From: Chitinophaga pinensis
GTDB taxonomy: Bacteria > Bacteroidota > Bacteroidia > Flavobacteriales_D > Crocinitomicaceae
DNA length: 64,000 bases
Assembly (NCBI GenBank): GCA_945883825.1
Contig: CAMCYF010000010.1
Coordinates: 1-64,000 of the forward strand
Direction of reading: 5' to 3'
Shown piece by piece: positions 1-9,462 of the stretch. The number at the start of each line of letters is the position of its first letter. Position 1 is the stretch's first letter. The position numbers were made by a program, and so were the translations under genes. The notes beneath the pieces are model-generated. The model saw only the letters and a program-made list of their open reading frames with translations, was not told where the DNA came from and ran no database searches.

Positions 1-1017
1 TTTGACGAAAATGTGTTTGAAGGAAAAACAATTCTGCTTCCTTGTGATGACCCCGAATGGAGTAATTTCACAAAGTTCTTTGCTCAAAATTTTGAGAAAT
101 TGAAATTAAAAAAGTTGATTAGCACAAGTTATGCCCCCGAAAGCAAAAACAATAAATCCAATTATCAGCCTACCTTATTTGAAACCAAAGACCCCCAATT
201 TGACAAAAAGAAAACTATTATAAATGGTAAAATATTCAAATTAACACAAGATAAAACAGGTGATGGAAAAATAGATGTAAATGATTTAGAATGGTCTTAT
301 TTGGAAGGTGATGGGGATTTTAGAAGCAAAGAAATAATCAAATTAAGGGATGAGGCCGATATTATCATTACAAATCCACCATTTTCTTTATTTAGGGAAT
401 TTTTAGCTTGGATTGTTGAAGTGGATAAGAAATTTGTAATAATAGGGAGTAAAAATACTATTACTTACAAAGAGATTTTTCCTCTCATAAAAGAAAATAA
501 ATTATGGGTAGGCTCAACAAGTTTTAGTAAAGACATCTTGTTCATTTCTCACGAATTTATTAATCCTAATGACAAACCAAGCACAGCAACGAGAATTGTT
601 GACGGGATTGTATACTTGCGTTCTCCATCTGTTTGGTTTACCAACCTCGATCACGGACGGCGTCATCAACCATTACCCTTAATGACAATGGCTGATAATA
701 TAAAATTCAGCAAACACAAAGACCTTAAAGGAAAAGAATACAAAAAGTACGATAATTATGATGCTATCGATGTGTCCTTTACAAGTGCTATTCCAAGTGA
801 TTATAAAGGTGCTATGGGTGTCCCCATTAGTTTTTTAGACAAATACAACCCTGAACAATTCGAGATAGTAAATGCACTAAATAGATACTCATTGTTGGCT
901 GACGATGAACTTATAATAAATAGAGATGAGAAAAGAATAGGTAAACATATGTGTTCTATTAACAATGGATCTGAATTTACCTACTTTCGAATAATTATAA
1001 AAAATAAAACTATATGA
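1..1017 (+). CDS. EcoRI-family adenine-specific DNA methyltransferase, 5' end cut by window
   Basis: Probable N6-adenine DNA methyltransferase of the M.EcoRI family. The frame is open to base 1 (F-D-E-N precede the GTG that the track uses as start), so the true start lies upstream and a few dozen residues are missing. Visible features are '[12 protein letters not shown]' near the N-terminus, typical of this family, and the catalytic motif 'NPPF' at about residues 121-124 of the visible ORF. It would transfer a methyl group from S-adenosylmethionine to adenine and protect host DNA. The next gene overlaps by ATGA, so the two are translationally coupled. No EcoRI-like endonuclease is visible; the partner may lie off-window or be the DUF262 nucleases downstream. 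The target site cannot be read from the sequence. Confidence 0.85.
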   Translation, partial: FDENVFEGKTILLPCDDPEWSNFTKFFAQNFEKLKLKKLISTSYAPESKNNKSNYQPTLFETKDPQFDKKKTIINGKIFKLTQDKTGDGKIDVNDLEWSYLEGDGDFRSKEIIKLRDEADIIITNPPFSLFREFLAWIVEVDKKFVIIGSKNTITYKEIFPLIKENKLWVGSTSFSKDILFISHEFINPNDKPSTATRIVDGIVYLRSPSVWFTNLDHGRRHQPLPLMTMADNIKFSKHKDLKGKEYKKYDNYDAIDVSFTSAIPSDYKGAMGVPISFLDKYNPEQFEIVNALNRYSLLADDELIINRDEKRIGKHMCSINNGSEFTYFRIIIKNKTI

Positions 1018-2177
1018 TTACTACATTAAGAACAGAAATCACTGTTAAAGAAATTTGTGATGGTTTTGTTTACAATGAATTGGAAGGAAAAGGTCTTTTT
1101 GGTTTATCAGGAAAACTTACAATTCAACCCGAATATCAACGCAATTATATCTATGCAGATGGTGTTAGAGATGTTCGAGTAATTGAATCAATTTTGAAAG
1201 GTTATCCATTGGGGTTAATCTACTTCAATAAACCAAGTGCAGATGCTCTTGAAGTATTAGATGGACAGCAACGCATCACAAGTTTTGGTAGATATGTTAC
1301 AGGTAAATTTGCCATCAAAGACGAAAATGGAATGGAGCAATATTTCGCTGGCATTGCACAGGATAAACAAGAATTGATATTAAACACAAAACTACTCATT
1401 TACGAGTGTGAAGGAACAGAAAGCGAAATAAAGGAGTGGTTTAAAACAATTAACATTGCAGGTGTTCCACTAAACAATCAAGAACTTTTAAATGCAGTTT
1501 ATTCGGGGCAATTTGTGACTCTTGCTAAAGCAAAATTCAGTTATAGTCAAAACGCCAATGTTCAAAAATGGAAAGCCTATATTTCGGGGAGCGTTGACCG
1601 TCAAGCATATTTAGAACAAGCACTTGAATGGGTAAGTAAATGCACTATTGGTGACTACATGAGTAAACATCGTAAAGATGATAACATCAACGAATTAGAA
1701 ACATACTTTAATACGGTTATTGATTGGATATCAACCGTTTTCTTGGATGTTGAGAGTGAAATGTGTGGTCTTGAATGGGGGCGTTTGTATGAAGCTTATC
1801 ACAAGAATCCATATAGCCCAACAGTTGTTTCAGAAAAGATTAAATCGTTATATGCTGACCCCTATGTAAAAAGTAGAAGAGGAATTTTTGAGTATATTCT
1901 TGGTGGCTCAACCGATTCTAAACTTCTTGATGTTAGGGTATATGACGAAGCAACAAAAAAATCCATTTGTGCAAAGCAGACAGCTGAAGCCGAGAAAAAA
2001 GGAATTTCAAATTGTTCATATTGTGCAATAGGACACGATGCAAACAAAACAAAAATTTGGAAACTTGCCGAAATGGATGCCGACCATGTTTCTGCTTGGA
2101 GTAAAGGTGGTGCAACTGACATCAAGAACTGTGAAATGCTTTGTAAATCTCATAATAGAGCAAAGGGGAATAAATAG
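1014..2177 (+). CDS. DUF262 protein with C-terminal HNH nuclease (GmrSD-like)
   Basis: 387 aa. The N-terminal DUF262 domain carries '[10 protein letters not shown]' at about 82-91, the hallmark nucleotide-binding motif of GmrS/ParB-Srx-fold proteins. The C-terminus (about 335-385) is an HNH-type zinc nuclease with CxxC ('CSYC'), '[12 protein letters not shown]' and a final '[12 protein letters not shown]'. Known relatives (GmrSD, SspE, BrxU) cut phage DNA depending on its modification state, using NTP binding as a switch. The start overlaps the methyltransferase stop (ATGA), which suggests one operon and a modification/restriction pair. A second DUF262 protein follows 7 bp later. The family assignment is strong; that it restricts DNA lacking the upstream methyl mark is an inference. 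Confidence 0.85.
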   Translation: MITTLRTEITVKEICDGFVYNELEGKGLFGLSGKLTIQPEYQRNYIYADGVRDVRVIESILKGYPLGLIYFNKPSADALEVLDGQQRITSFGRYVTGKFAIKDENGMEQYFAGIAQDKQELILNTKLLIYECEGTESEIKEWFKTINIAGVPLNNQELLNAVYSGQFVTLAKAKFSYSQNANVQKWKAYISGSVDRQAYLEQALEWVSKCTIGDYMSKHRKDDNINELETYFNTVIDWISTVFLDVESEMCGLEWGRLYEAYHKNPYSPTVVSEKIKSLYADPYVKSRRGIFEYILGGSTDSKLLDVRVYDEATKKSICAKQTAEAEKKGISNCSYCAIGHDANKTKIWKLAEMDADHVSAWSKGGATDIKNCEMLCKSHNRAKGNK

Positions 2178-2184
2178 AAAAATT

Positions 2185-3957
2185 ATGGAAGATGTTTTTA
2201 GACCAAGTAGTTTAACAATTAAACAACTTTTCGGAAATACGGATAGTTTGTATCAAATACCAAGATATCAAAGGGCATATTCTTGGGGAGACGATCAACT
2301 TGATAAATTATGGGAAGACCTGATTGAGGCAAAACAAAATGATCCTAATTATTTTTTAGGATCCGTAATTACTGCAAAATCAGAAGATAGCACGACATAT
2401 TTGGACATTGTTGATGGTCAACAACGATTGACTACTTTAACAATTCTACTTTGTGTCTATAGAGATCTGTATCCCAATATAAATAATGAACTATTGGACA
2501 CTGATCCATTTGCGATTGACAACAAGGTGATTGATAGTTCCATTAGGTTTAATGATCGGTTTGAAAGATTACGATTAAGAACTCATTCCAACCACCAAAG
2601 TGATTTTGACAACATTGTATTAAATGGAAATACAACAATCTTAAAAAAACCAACAAAAAAGGATTTAAGGAATGATGAACCAAAACATAAATTCATTAAT
2701 TCAGCATATTTCTTCACTAATAAACTAAAGGAGATTGGTGAAGAAGAAGCTGGTAGTTTGATAAATTACTTGTTTAATAGTGTCAAGATTATTCGTATTG
2801 ATTGCCAATCAGTGGCATTTGCAATCAAACTTTTCCAAGTACTTAATGATAGAGGATTAGATTTGACAAATGCAGATTTAATCAAAAGTTTCTTGATCGG
2901 AAAAATTCAAAAAAAATATTCTTCAGATGATGAATTAAAGAAACAAAAGGAAGACCAATTTATGGATGATTGGAAGGTTTGTGAGAACTATTCCAATGAC
3001 ACAGAAACATCTTTAAATGATCTTTTCGTAATGTATGAGTATTACATACTCGCACAAAACCCAAAAAAATCGCTATACGACGAGCTTGTTGTTCAGTTCA
3101 CTGATAAAGATCCAAATCATATTATAATTAATGTAAAGTTGTTTATAGAAAATTATAAACGGGAGATTTACGATAGAGAAAACAAGTTAATATATTCATT
3201 CTTTTACATCAGTTGGGGAATGTATTGGCGTACAATATTGTTAACTGCGCTGACCGAGAAATATCCAAATTATGATGAGTTTGTAAAGTTGTTTAGACGA
3301 TATTATTATCTCAATTGGATTGCAGGATTCACCTTAACAAGGATTAAACAAACATCTTTCAATATAATTAAATGGTTGAAGGAAAATAGAAGTATAGATT
3401 TTATAAAAAATGAATTGGATCAAAATATGACCCAAAATGATACTTTGAAAAGAGCCACGGATAATCTTAAAGGAGACATCTATTATGATTCTTGGTGTAA
3501 ACCATTGTTGTTTATGATTGAATATCAACAAACAGATGATAGTAGTTTAAATTTCTTTGAAATGTCTGACACAAAAATTCAAGTTGAACACATTCTCCCG
3601 AGAGCTTATAAAAGTAATGTTGATTGGAATTCAAAATTTGTTGGTAATGATTCTGTTGACAAATGGATTAATTCGGGAGCAAACCTTACTCTATTAAGTG
3701 GAAAGAAAAATAGGGATGCCAGCAATTATAGTTTTGAGAAAAAAATTATTGCCTACAATGGTAAAGGTTATTATGCTGATGATAGTGAAGGTATCACGGC
3801 TTTTAGAATAACACAAAACATCGTTAACCAATACAATGAGAATACATATGCAAAACAATGGTCAGAACAATCATTAATTGATCGATGGAATTGGTTTTGT
3901 TCACAGGTTGAAGTGATATTGGAAATTGATTTAGCTAGTATTAAAGAATCTATTTGA
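2185..3957 (+). CDS. DUF262/DUF1524 GmrSD-type nuclease
   Basis: The track starts this ORF at 2038 inside the previous gene. The likely start is the ATG at 2185 ('MEDVFRPSSLTIKQLF'), 7 bp after the preceding stop, giving 590 aa. N-terminal DUF262: 'YQIPRYQRAYSW' then 'DIVDGQQRLTTL' at about 74-85. The C-terminal DUF1524 (HNH-like) contains 'QVEHILPRAY' near residue 470 followed by 'WINSGANLTLLSGKKN'. This is the full GmrSD architecture, a nucleotide-gated endonuclease family known from type IV restriction and BREX-associated BrxU. It probably acts with the adjacent DUF262-HNH protein. A terminator hairpin follows the stop, so the unit likely ends here. Confidence 0.85.
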   Translation: MEDVFRPSSLTIKQLFGNTDSLYQIPRYQRAYSWGDDQLDKLWEDLIEAKQNDPNYFLGSVITAKSEDSTTYLDIVDGQQRLTTLTILLCVYRDLYPNINNELLDTDPFAIDNKVIDSSIRFNDRFERLRLRTHSNHQSDFDNIVLNGNTTILKKPTKKDLRNDEPKHKFINSAYFFTNKLKEIGEEEAGSLINYLFNSVKIIRIDCQSVAFAIKLFQVLNDRGLDLTNADLIKSFLIGKIQKKYSSDDELKKQKEDQFMDDWKVCENYSNDTETSLNDLFVMYEYYILAQNPKKSLYDELVVQFTDKDPNHIIINVKLFIENYKREIYDRENKLIYSFFYISWGMYWRTILLTALTEKYPNYDEFVKLFRRYYYLNWIAGFTLTRIKQTSFNIIKWLKENRSIDFIKNELDQNMTQNDTLKRATDNLKGDIYYDSWCKPLLFMIEYQQTDDSSLNFFEMSDTKIQVEHILPRAYKSNVDWNSKFVGNDSVDKWINSGANLTLLSGKKNRDASNYSFEKKIIAYNGKGYYADDSEGITAFRITQNIVNQYNENTYAKQWSEQSLIDRWNWFCSQVEVILEIDLASIKESI

Positions 3958-3967
3958 GTAGTCAATC

Positions 3968-3991
3968 AAAAAAGCCCAAATGGACTTTTTT
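3968..3991 (+). terminator. intrinsic terminator after the DUF262 pair
   Basis: AAAAAAG-c-CC, loop AAAT, GG-a-CTTTTTT: seven A:T/G:C pairs, one mismatch and two G:C pairs, ending in a T run. It begins 11 bp after the stop at 3957. The A/T symmetry means it could work in both directions. Confidence 0.5.
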
Positions 3992-4006
3992 CAAAAACTT
4001 TGAAAT

Positions 4007-4375
4007 ATGTTATTATTATCAAATTTATTGGAGCAAGGTCTCCTTACAAATTTATCAGAAGCAGGTTATCTCCAATTAAAAAAGGATAGAGGTTCTGTTT
4101 CAGATAAAATCAAAGAACTTGAAAGTATCCAAAATCATTTTGATCTTGCTTTGGAATCTCTTGAAAGTATATACAATCCTCAAATTGATATTTACGAGGT
4201 TAACATTGAGTATTGGGGTAGAATGGTAATAAATCACCCTGACCTCAAAGAAGACAAGTCAGTTGAGTTTTTAATTGGTGATATTAAAACTATTTCAGAT
4301 CCTGAATACTTAATAACTTTATCTAAACAAAAAGCAAGGGGTGAGATCAAAAAATTGTACCCCCTTTATTTCTAA
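4007..4375 (+). CDS. small protein of unknown function upstream of ParB-methyltransferase
   Basis: 122 aa, not recognised. Mostly helical-looking, leucine- and glutamate-rich ('DKIKELESIQNHFDLALESL'), with no signal peptide or membrane segment. It ends 4 bp before the ATG of the ParB-methyltransferase gene, so the two probably share a transcript that starts after the terminator at 3968-3991. That coupling suggests a partner or accessory role, but no motif supports a specific function. Confidence 0.6.
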   Translation: MLLLSNLLEQGLLTNLSEAGYLQLKKDRGSVSDKIKELESIQNHFDLALESLESIYNPQIDIYEVNIEYWGRMVINHPDLKEDKSVEFLIGDIKTISDPEYLITLSKQKARGEIKKLYPLYF

Positions 4376-4379
4376 AACA

Positions 4380-5936
4380 ATGGATAAAGTTGATAAGATA
4401 AATAAACGGGAACTACGATTGAATCCATTGTCGTTGAAAATATATGGTCAATTTTCGTTTCTAAATGAATTAGACATTGCCTTATTAAGAAGTATTATTC
4501 TTGAAGGAATTAAAGAACCTTTAATTATTACCAAATCTAAATTGGTTATTTCGGGTAATCGGAGATTACAAGTGATTATTAATGATAATAACATTCAGGA
4601 AGTCCCCGTGATTTATAGTGATTTGAACGATGAACAGGTGGATGAATATCAATTCATTACCCACAACATTCAAAGGGTAAAAAATGAAGTGCAAATTGCT
4701 CGAGAATATGAATTAATCGGTCGCCATTACAAAAGTCGCCAGGGAGTTAAAAAGGATTTAGATGGGAAGTTTAAAACGAAATTAGAACGGGAAAACCTTC
4801 TTAAGAATAGTTCTTCATTAACAACAATAAAAAGAGTTCTTGCATCAAAAAAAATGTTGATGGAACTTAATGAATTCAATGAAGAACAATCTTGGGAATA
4901 TTTATCGGATCTCCGAGTAAATCAAAAGAAAGAGGTAAATACATTCTTTAAACAAATTGAAAGTGAATACCAATCCACAAAGAATGAAGAGAAATCATTA
5001 AAAGAAGAATTGTATAGGGATGAATATTTCCAAATCATTCACGGAAGCTCAACTGATTTATCAAAATACCTGAAGGATCAAACAATTGACTGTGTGCCTT
5101 CATCACCACCATATTTTAATGCGGTAAGGGATTATCAGGAAGATAGCATTCAGGATAATAATCAGGAAGATCATAATACAAAACAAATGGGGCACGAGGA
5201 GAAACCCGAACATTATATTGAGAGATTAATGAAGACCCTCCGAGAGAGTATTCGTGTATTAAAGGATACAGGTTCAATCTTTGTGAATGTTCAGGATCAT
5301 ACTCGTGATGGAGTATTAATGAATATGCCCTATCGTATAATTCAAGCGATGCAAAATGAAGGAATGATTAATGTTCAAAATATTATTTGGTATAAGGTCA
5401 ATCCATTATATCAGAACAGGAAGACATTTCAACCATCCAACGAATACATATTACATTTTGTTAAAGATGTGAAAAAATATAAATGGAGAAGTGATTGGTT
5501 TGGTTCTGAAGATCAATTTTTGGGAGATATAACTTATGGAGGTGAAGATAAAAAAAGATTAATAAGATCAGTTTTGATATACCCCACAAATAATATTAAA
5601 GATGGGATTAGTATTGCACAAGGATTAATTCAAACGAAGGTTATCAATAACCATTACCTCGTTAAAGTTTTGAAGCGTAAAGGATACACCCTTCAACATA
5701 ATGCGCTTTTCCCACTTGAAATTCCGATGATATGTATTCTATCAACGACTGATAGAGGGGATAGTGTATTGGATGTCTATTCAGGTATGTCCTCTACAGG
5801 TATCGTTGCATTTGCTCACGGGTGTAAATATTATGGTGTAGATAGTTCAAGGGTATACTCAGTTCAAGCAGGAATACGAATTCAGGATTTTTTAGAGAAT
5901 AACCAACATTTGGTTAAGAGAAATAAAAATAATTAA
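4380..5936 (+). CDS. ParB-domain / DNA methyltransferase fusion
   Basis: The start was moved to ATG 4380 ('MDKVDKINKRELRLNPLS'), 4 bp after the previous stop, giving 518 aa. The first ~130 residues are a ParB/Srx-like domain ('LVISGNRRLQVI', 'EVPVIYSDLNDEQ'). A helical linker leads to an N4/N6 methyltransferase of the PF01555 type. The catalytic motif is 'PSSPPYF' at about 240 (SPPY favours N4-cytosine or beta-class chemistry) and the AdoMet motif I lies at the C-terminus ('DVYSGMSSTGIVAFAHG' near 463), so the motif order is permuted (catalytic first). ParB-methyltransferase fusions are common on phages and integrative elements. Motif I is atypical (GMSSTG instead of GSGTT). It could be a solitary modification enzyme or a regulator. 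Confidence 0.8.
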   Translation: MDKVDKINKRELRLNPLSLKIYGQFSFLNELDIALLRSIILEGIKEPLIITKSKLVISGNRRLQVIINDNNIQEVPVIYSDLNDEQVDEYQFITHNIQRVKNEVQIAREYELIGRHYKSRQGVKKDLDGKFKTKLERENLLKNSSSLTTIKRVLASKKMLMELNEFNEEQSWEYLSDLRVNQKKEVNTFFKQIESEYQSTKNEEKSLKEELYRDEYFQIIHGSSTDLSKYLKDQTIDCVPSSPPYFNAVRDYQEDSIQDNNQEDHNTKQMGHEEKPEHYIERLMKTLRESIRVLKDTGSIFVNVQDHTRDGVLMNMPYRIIQAMQNEGMINVQNIIWYKVNPLYQNRKTFQPSNEYILHFVKDVKKYKWRSDWFGSEDQFLGDITYGGEDKKRLIRSVLIYPTNNIKDGISIAQGLIQTKVINNHYLVKVLKRKGYTLQHNALFPLEIPMICILSTTDRGDSVLDVYSGMSSTGIVAFAHGCKYYGVDSSRVYSVQAGIRIQDFLENNQHLVKRNKNN

Positions 5937-6589
5937 ACCAATAACTCACTTTTCTTTAAAGGAATAAAAGGTGCCAGTATACCCAAAATTGAGGTGGTCG
6001 TAATGACTTAATACATATGGGGTTTCATCTTTATCTTAACACCCCCCATTTTAAATTCAATGTTGAAGTATTTAACACCTGAAGAACCTGATGATATTTT
6101 TGAATCTCTTTGGGTTTAAAATAAACAATATGGCGACTTAGTTGTGAAGTAACGGAATAACCCCTAGCAAAGCCAGTAAATGATTAATTAAATATTTTTA
6201 AAATAAAGGATGAAAAAATTATTTATTTAATTTCCAAAAAAGATAAAAAAAATAATAATAAAGATAGTATGCTAGATGCTATAATGTATTTTAATAAAAG
6301 AAAAATAAAAGTAAATAGATAATTCTTCAACGAGAAAAAAATGGTTAAAGTAATTTGACTATTCAAGATTAAAAAGTAGATAAAAGGTATTCAAACGAGA
6401 ATACACAAGATAACCATCAGAAGGAACTTAGTGGCTTGTTATATGAAGAATTCGGAATTAAATAATATTGTTTTTCTTTTGAATCTATTGTTAGCATTCA
6501 GGATAATTTAAATTCAATATATGCTTATATTTAAATAATGTATTATTAATTAAAATTATTTAATAGTATTAATAAATTCCCTGTTGATG

Positions 6590-6730
6590 AGTTGGTTGCG
6601 TGAGTGACCCTACCTAAATCAATTGATTCAGGGGGACACTCACGCACTCAATTCTTGTTAGATTGAGAGGCTATATTGGTGTCAGTGAAAACCAATATCT
6701 GTCGACAACTTTGGAGTGGTCACTCACCCC
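6590..6730 (+). ncRNA. candidate structured RNA with several hairpins
   Basis: A G+C-rich island in AT-rich intergenic DNA. Perfect inverted repeats: TGCGTGAGTG (6597-6606) with CACTCACGCA (6637-6646), the palindrome AATCAATTGATT in the loop between them, ATATTGGT (6673-6680) with ACCAATAT (6691-6698), and a second partner GGTCACTCAC (6718-6727) for GTGAGTGACC (6600-6609). Two mutually exclusive partners for one arm resemble a switching RNA, but an operator cluster or transposon-end remnant is equally possible. The strand is not determined by the sequence. Confidence 0.3.
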
Positions 6731-6940
6731 CAAACCACATCTTCCGGCTTTGTGCTGATGTTGAACTTTGGTTTGTTCCCGGAGTAGTTCATTTATTTCG
6801 AATCCCGCTCCCGTCTTTATTCTACCGTTCAGGATTCAATAATAAATATACCCCAACATTAAAAAAAGTAAATATAATTTGACTTTAAAAAAAAAAGATT
6901 TGAGATTTTAAACAACCTTAAATAAACAATTAAAATAAAG

Positions 6941-6948
6941 TATATTTG
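6941..6948 (+). promoter_or_regulatory. possible -7 box (TATATTTG)
   Basis: Exact match to the Bacteroidota -7 consensus TAnnTTTG, 54 bp upstream of the ATG of the metallopeptidase-TPR gene. No clear TTTG -33 box lies at the expected distance, so support is partial. Confidence 0.3.
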
Positions 6949-7002
6949 AATGATGTAAATCGTTAAACTATAATCGAAACATTAATTTAAAACTCAAGAT
7001 TT

Positions 7003-9183
7003 ATGAAAAATACTGTATTACTTTTTTGTTTTAAAAACTTAAATATTATGCAATCCTTTATATTTTCTATTTTGATAGTAATACCATTTTTGACTTTCAC
7101 TCAATCTGGCAGTTATTATGGCAACCCTTCAGATGCATCAGAACTCTGCGGAATAAGGGTTCAAGCCTCAAATTCATTTAGTTCTAATCAAGAGGCTCAA
7201 AAGGCATTAGATAAAATTATTGCTGTTACAGGTATTTCAAAACGATTTGCGCTTTATCAATGTAGTGGAATTAACAATTGTGAAGCAATTACATTTAGAG
7301 GAATAAGGTACATTTTTTATGATCAGAATTTCATGAAATCTATTACAACTGTAGCTGGTTCATGGACGAATCTCTCCATTTTAGCTCATGAGGTTGGTCA
7401 CCATGTTAATGCTCATAGTTTGGATTGGCTCGCATTAGCTAGTGGGGAAATACAAGGAATAACATTAGAACAAAAAAGGCAACAGGAAATTGAAGCTGAT
7501 GAATTTTCTGGCTTTGTATTGGCAAAATTAGGTGCCACACTTATTCAATCACAAGCAGCAGTTAAATTAGCCTCTGATGATGGTGACGATTCATACTCAA
7601 CCCATCCGTCCAGAAGTAAAAGATTGAGTGCTATTGAAAGAGGTTATAACCAAGCAAAGGGAATAACTACAAAACCATATTCCACGGTTTCTTTAACTGA
7701 AGAAGATTATTTTTATTTAGCATATAATTCTGATAAAAACGAAGTGAAAATCTCAAACTATACCAAATGCATTCAACTTGAATCAGGAAGTGTTTCCGCT
7801 TATTTAAATAGAGGATATGTTTTTAAAGATGAAAAGAGATTTACTGAGGCTCTCTCTGATTTTGATAAAGTTATTGAGTTAGCTAAAAATTCAAAAAGTC
7901 AAAGTTTTAAGAATTGCCTTGATGATGGATATCTAGGAAAAGGATGGTGTTATCGTCAGATGATTTATTCCAATGAAAATGATGCCGATTATTATCATCA
8001 GAAGGCAATAACAGAATTTACAAATGCTGTAAATACTGATCCAAATGCAATTAATTATTTAGCTCGGGCTGACATATATTCAGAGAGATTATATAAAACG
8101 GAAGAAAATTCTTACGAGCGATCTTCAATGGCAAATAAGGCATTAAATGATTATAATTCAGCCGCTCGTTTAGACCCAAACGATCCTGATATTTTTAGTC
8201 GAAGGGCTTTTCTTTATAACCATTATTTGAAAGATAAAAATGCGGCTCTGAGTGATTACAAAAAAGCATGTGAATTAAAACCAAATGATTTATTTTCTTT
8301 TGTATTTATGGGTAGAATTAATTACGATTTAAATAATTTCGAATCGGCAATTCAAAATTATTCAAAAGCAATTTCAATATATCCTGATGGAATGTCATAT
8401 TACGAAAGAGCAAAATCTTATATAGAATTAGAAAAATATAAAGAGGCAATAACTGATTTTACCAAGGCGATTTCTATTTCAAAGGATACAACTAATGAAA
8501 CTTGGGCAGTAGTTGATTATAATATTATCGACATTTATTGGGGAAGAGCGTATTGTTTTGAAAAATTAAATAATTACTCCTCGGCAATCTCTGACTATTC
8601 GAAAATAATTGAAATCACCAAGGATGACCCTGGTTCAGGAACTTATAAAAAAAGAGCTAAAAATTATGTGAAATTAAAAAGAAATGATTTGGCAGTTTTG
8701 GATTATAACAAAGCTATATTAATTGACCCAACAAATCCAGATTCGTATCACGCAAGAGGATATTTTTACCAATTTACATTAAAAAAAAATGACAAAGCAT
8801 TAGAAGATTATAATAAAGCAATTAGCATTGATAGTGATTATCTTCCGTCGTATTACAATAGGGGACTAATATTTGGTGCGTCTGGAAATCCTGAAAAGGC
8901 AATTTCTGATTTCACAAAATATATAGAAAACAGTGATGAACAAGATGCTGATGTATATTATGTCAGAGGACTTGCATATAATGATTTGGAAAATTATGCT
9001 ACAGCAATTGAAGACTTTAATAAGTCAATTGAATTAAATCCAAACTACGGTTTAGCATATTCTCGGCGAGGATCAGCAAAATTTAATCTAAATAATAAAA
9101 CTGGAGCTTGTGCAGATTGGAATAAAGCAGTAGAACTTGGATATGATAAAGCTCAGAGTTTAATAGATGAGAATTGTCAATAA
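7003..9183 (+). CDS. secreted M48-like metallopeptidase fused to TPR repeats
   Basis: 726 aa. A hydrophobic export signal ('FIFSILIVIPFLTFTQS') follows the start; the second Met at residue 16 would give a more typical signal peptide, so the real ATG may be 7048. The zinc peptidase core has 'SILAHEVGHHVNAH' (HExxH at about 129) and the third ligand in 'EIEADEFSGFVLAKLG' (ExxAD, ~35 residues on), as in M48/gluzincin peptidases. From ~245 to the end there are many TPR units ('AYYNRGLIFGASGNPEKAI'-like pattern; D/N-x-A-I-x-D-Y/F-x-K-A-I). It is likely periplasmic or outer-membrane facing, with the TPR superhelix recruiting substrates or partners. Related BepA-type proteins (M48 plus TPR) act in outer-membrane protein quality control, but the TPR part here is far longer. 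It is monocistronic. Confidence 0.8.
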   Translation: MKNTVLLFCFKNLNIMQSFIFSILIVIPFLTFTQSGSYYGNPSDASELCGIRVQASNSFSSNQEAQKALDKIIAVTGISKRFALYQCSGINNCEAITFRGIRYIFYDQNFMKSITTVAGSWTNLSILAHEVGHHVNAHSLDWLALASGEIQGITLEQKRQQEIEADEFSGFVLAKLGATLIQSQAAVKLASDDGDDSYSTHPSRSKRLSAIERGYNQAKGITTKPYSTVSLTEEDYFYLAYNSDKNEVKISNYTKCIQLESGSVSAYLNRGYVFKDEKRFTEALSDFDKVIELAKNSKSQSFKNCLDDGYLGKGWCYRQMIYSNENDADYYHQKAITEFTNAVNTDPNAINYLARADIYSERLYKTEENSYERSSMANKALNDYNSAARLDPNDPDIFSRRAFLYNHYLKDKNAALSDYKKACELKPNDLFSFVFMGRINYDLNNFESAIQNYSKAISIYPDGMSYYERAKSYIELEKYKEAITDFTKAISISKDTTNETWAVVDYNIIDIYWGRAYCFEKLNNYSSAISDYSKIIEITKDDPGSGTYKKRAKNYVKLKRNDLAVLDYNKAILIDPTNPDSYHARGYFYQFTLKKNDKALEDYNKAISIDSDYLPSYYNRGLIFGASGNPEKAISDFTKYIENSDEQDADVYYVRGLAYNDLENYATAIEDFNKSIELNPNYGLAYSRRGSAKFNLNNKTGACADWNKAVELGYDKAQSLIDENCQ

Positions 9184-9366
9184 AAATATAACAGAGCCGT
9201 TATTTCATCAGAAATACGGGAAAAACTCAATGCTTCGCAACACTTAATTTTGAAATGAATAATAAATAAATGCAAATTTATGACAATTCCATTCGTTCAT
9301 TCATGATAGAATACTTCATTGGAGTAAAAATGATGAAATTTAAATCAAAATTAGAAGGACTACACT

Positions 9367-9392
9367 AAAACCCCTTATTTAATGCGGGTTTT
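9367..9392 (+). terminator. weak terminator-like hairpin before the recombinase gene
   Basis: AAAACCC (9367-9373) pairs with GGGTTTT (9386-9392) around a 12-nt loop. The T run is short, so it may equally be part of the recombinase regulatory region. Confidence 0.3.
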
Positions 9393-9403
9393 GTTAGGCA
9401 CAC

Positions 9404-9456
9404 CGGTATATTGGCTATACTTTTATCCCTGAGATTAAAAGGAACACAATATACCG
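9404..9456 (+). repeat. inverted repeat upstream of the serine recombinase
   Basis: CGGTATATTG (9404-9413) and CAATATACCG (9447-9456) are perfect 10-bp inverted repeats separated by 33 bp, ending 6 bp before the recombinase ATG. The position and size fit a resolvase/invertase recombination site or an autoregulatory operator. Confidence 0.5.
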
Positions 9457-9462
9457 TCTGTT

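Larger units (their letters stand above)
5937..7002 (+). other. gene-poor interval, ~1.07 kb
   Basis: No convincing gene. Short open stretches such as 'MLKYLTPEEPDDIFESLWV' (about 6062-6118) and a 44-codon frame without an ATG ending near 6321 may be remnants of decayed genes. Most of the interval is very AT-rich. The exception is 6586-6840, which is clearly richer in G+C and full of inverted repeats (listed separately). Confidence 0.6.

Noticed and set aside
6795-6830. tRNA T-arm-like sequence TTTCGAATCCCGCTCCCG
   Set aside because: The 5' half of the T stem does not pair and no D or anticodon arm is present; at most a fragment. No intact tRNA was found in the window.
6676-6882. 68-codon plus ORF in the hairpin-rich interval
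   Set aside because: Starts with GTG, overlaps perfect inverted repeats and has no protein-like pattern.
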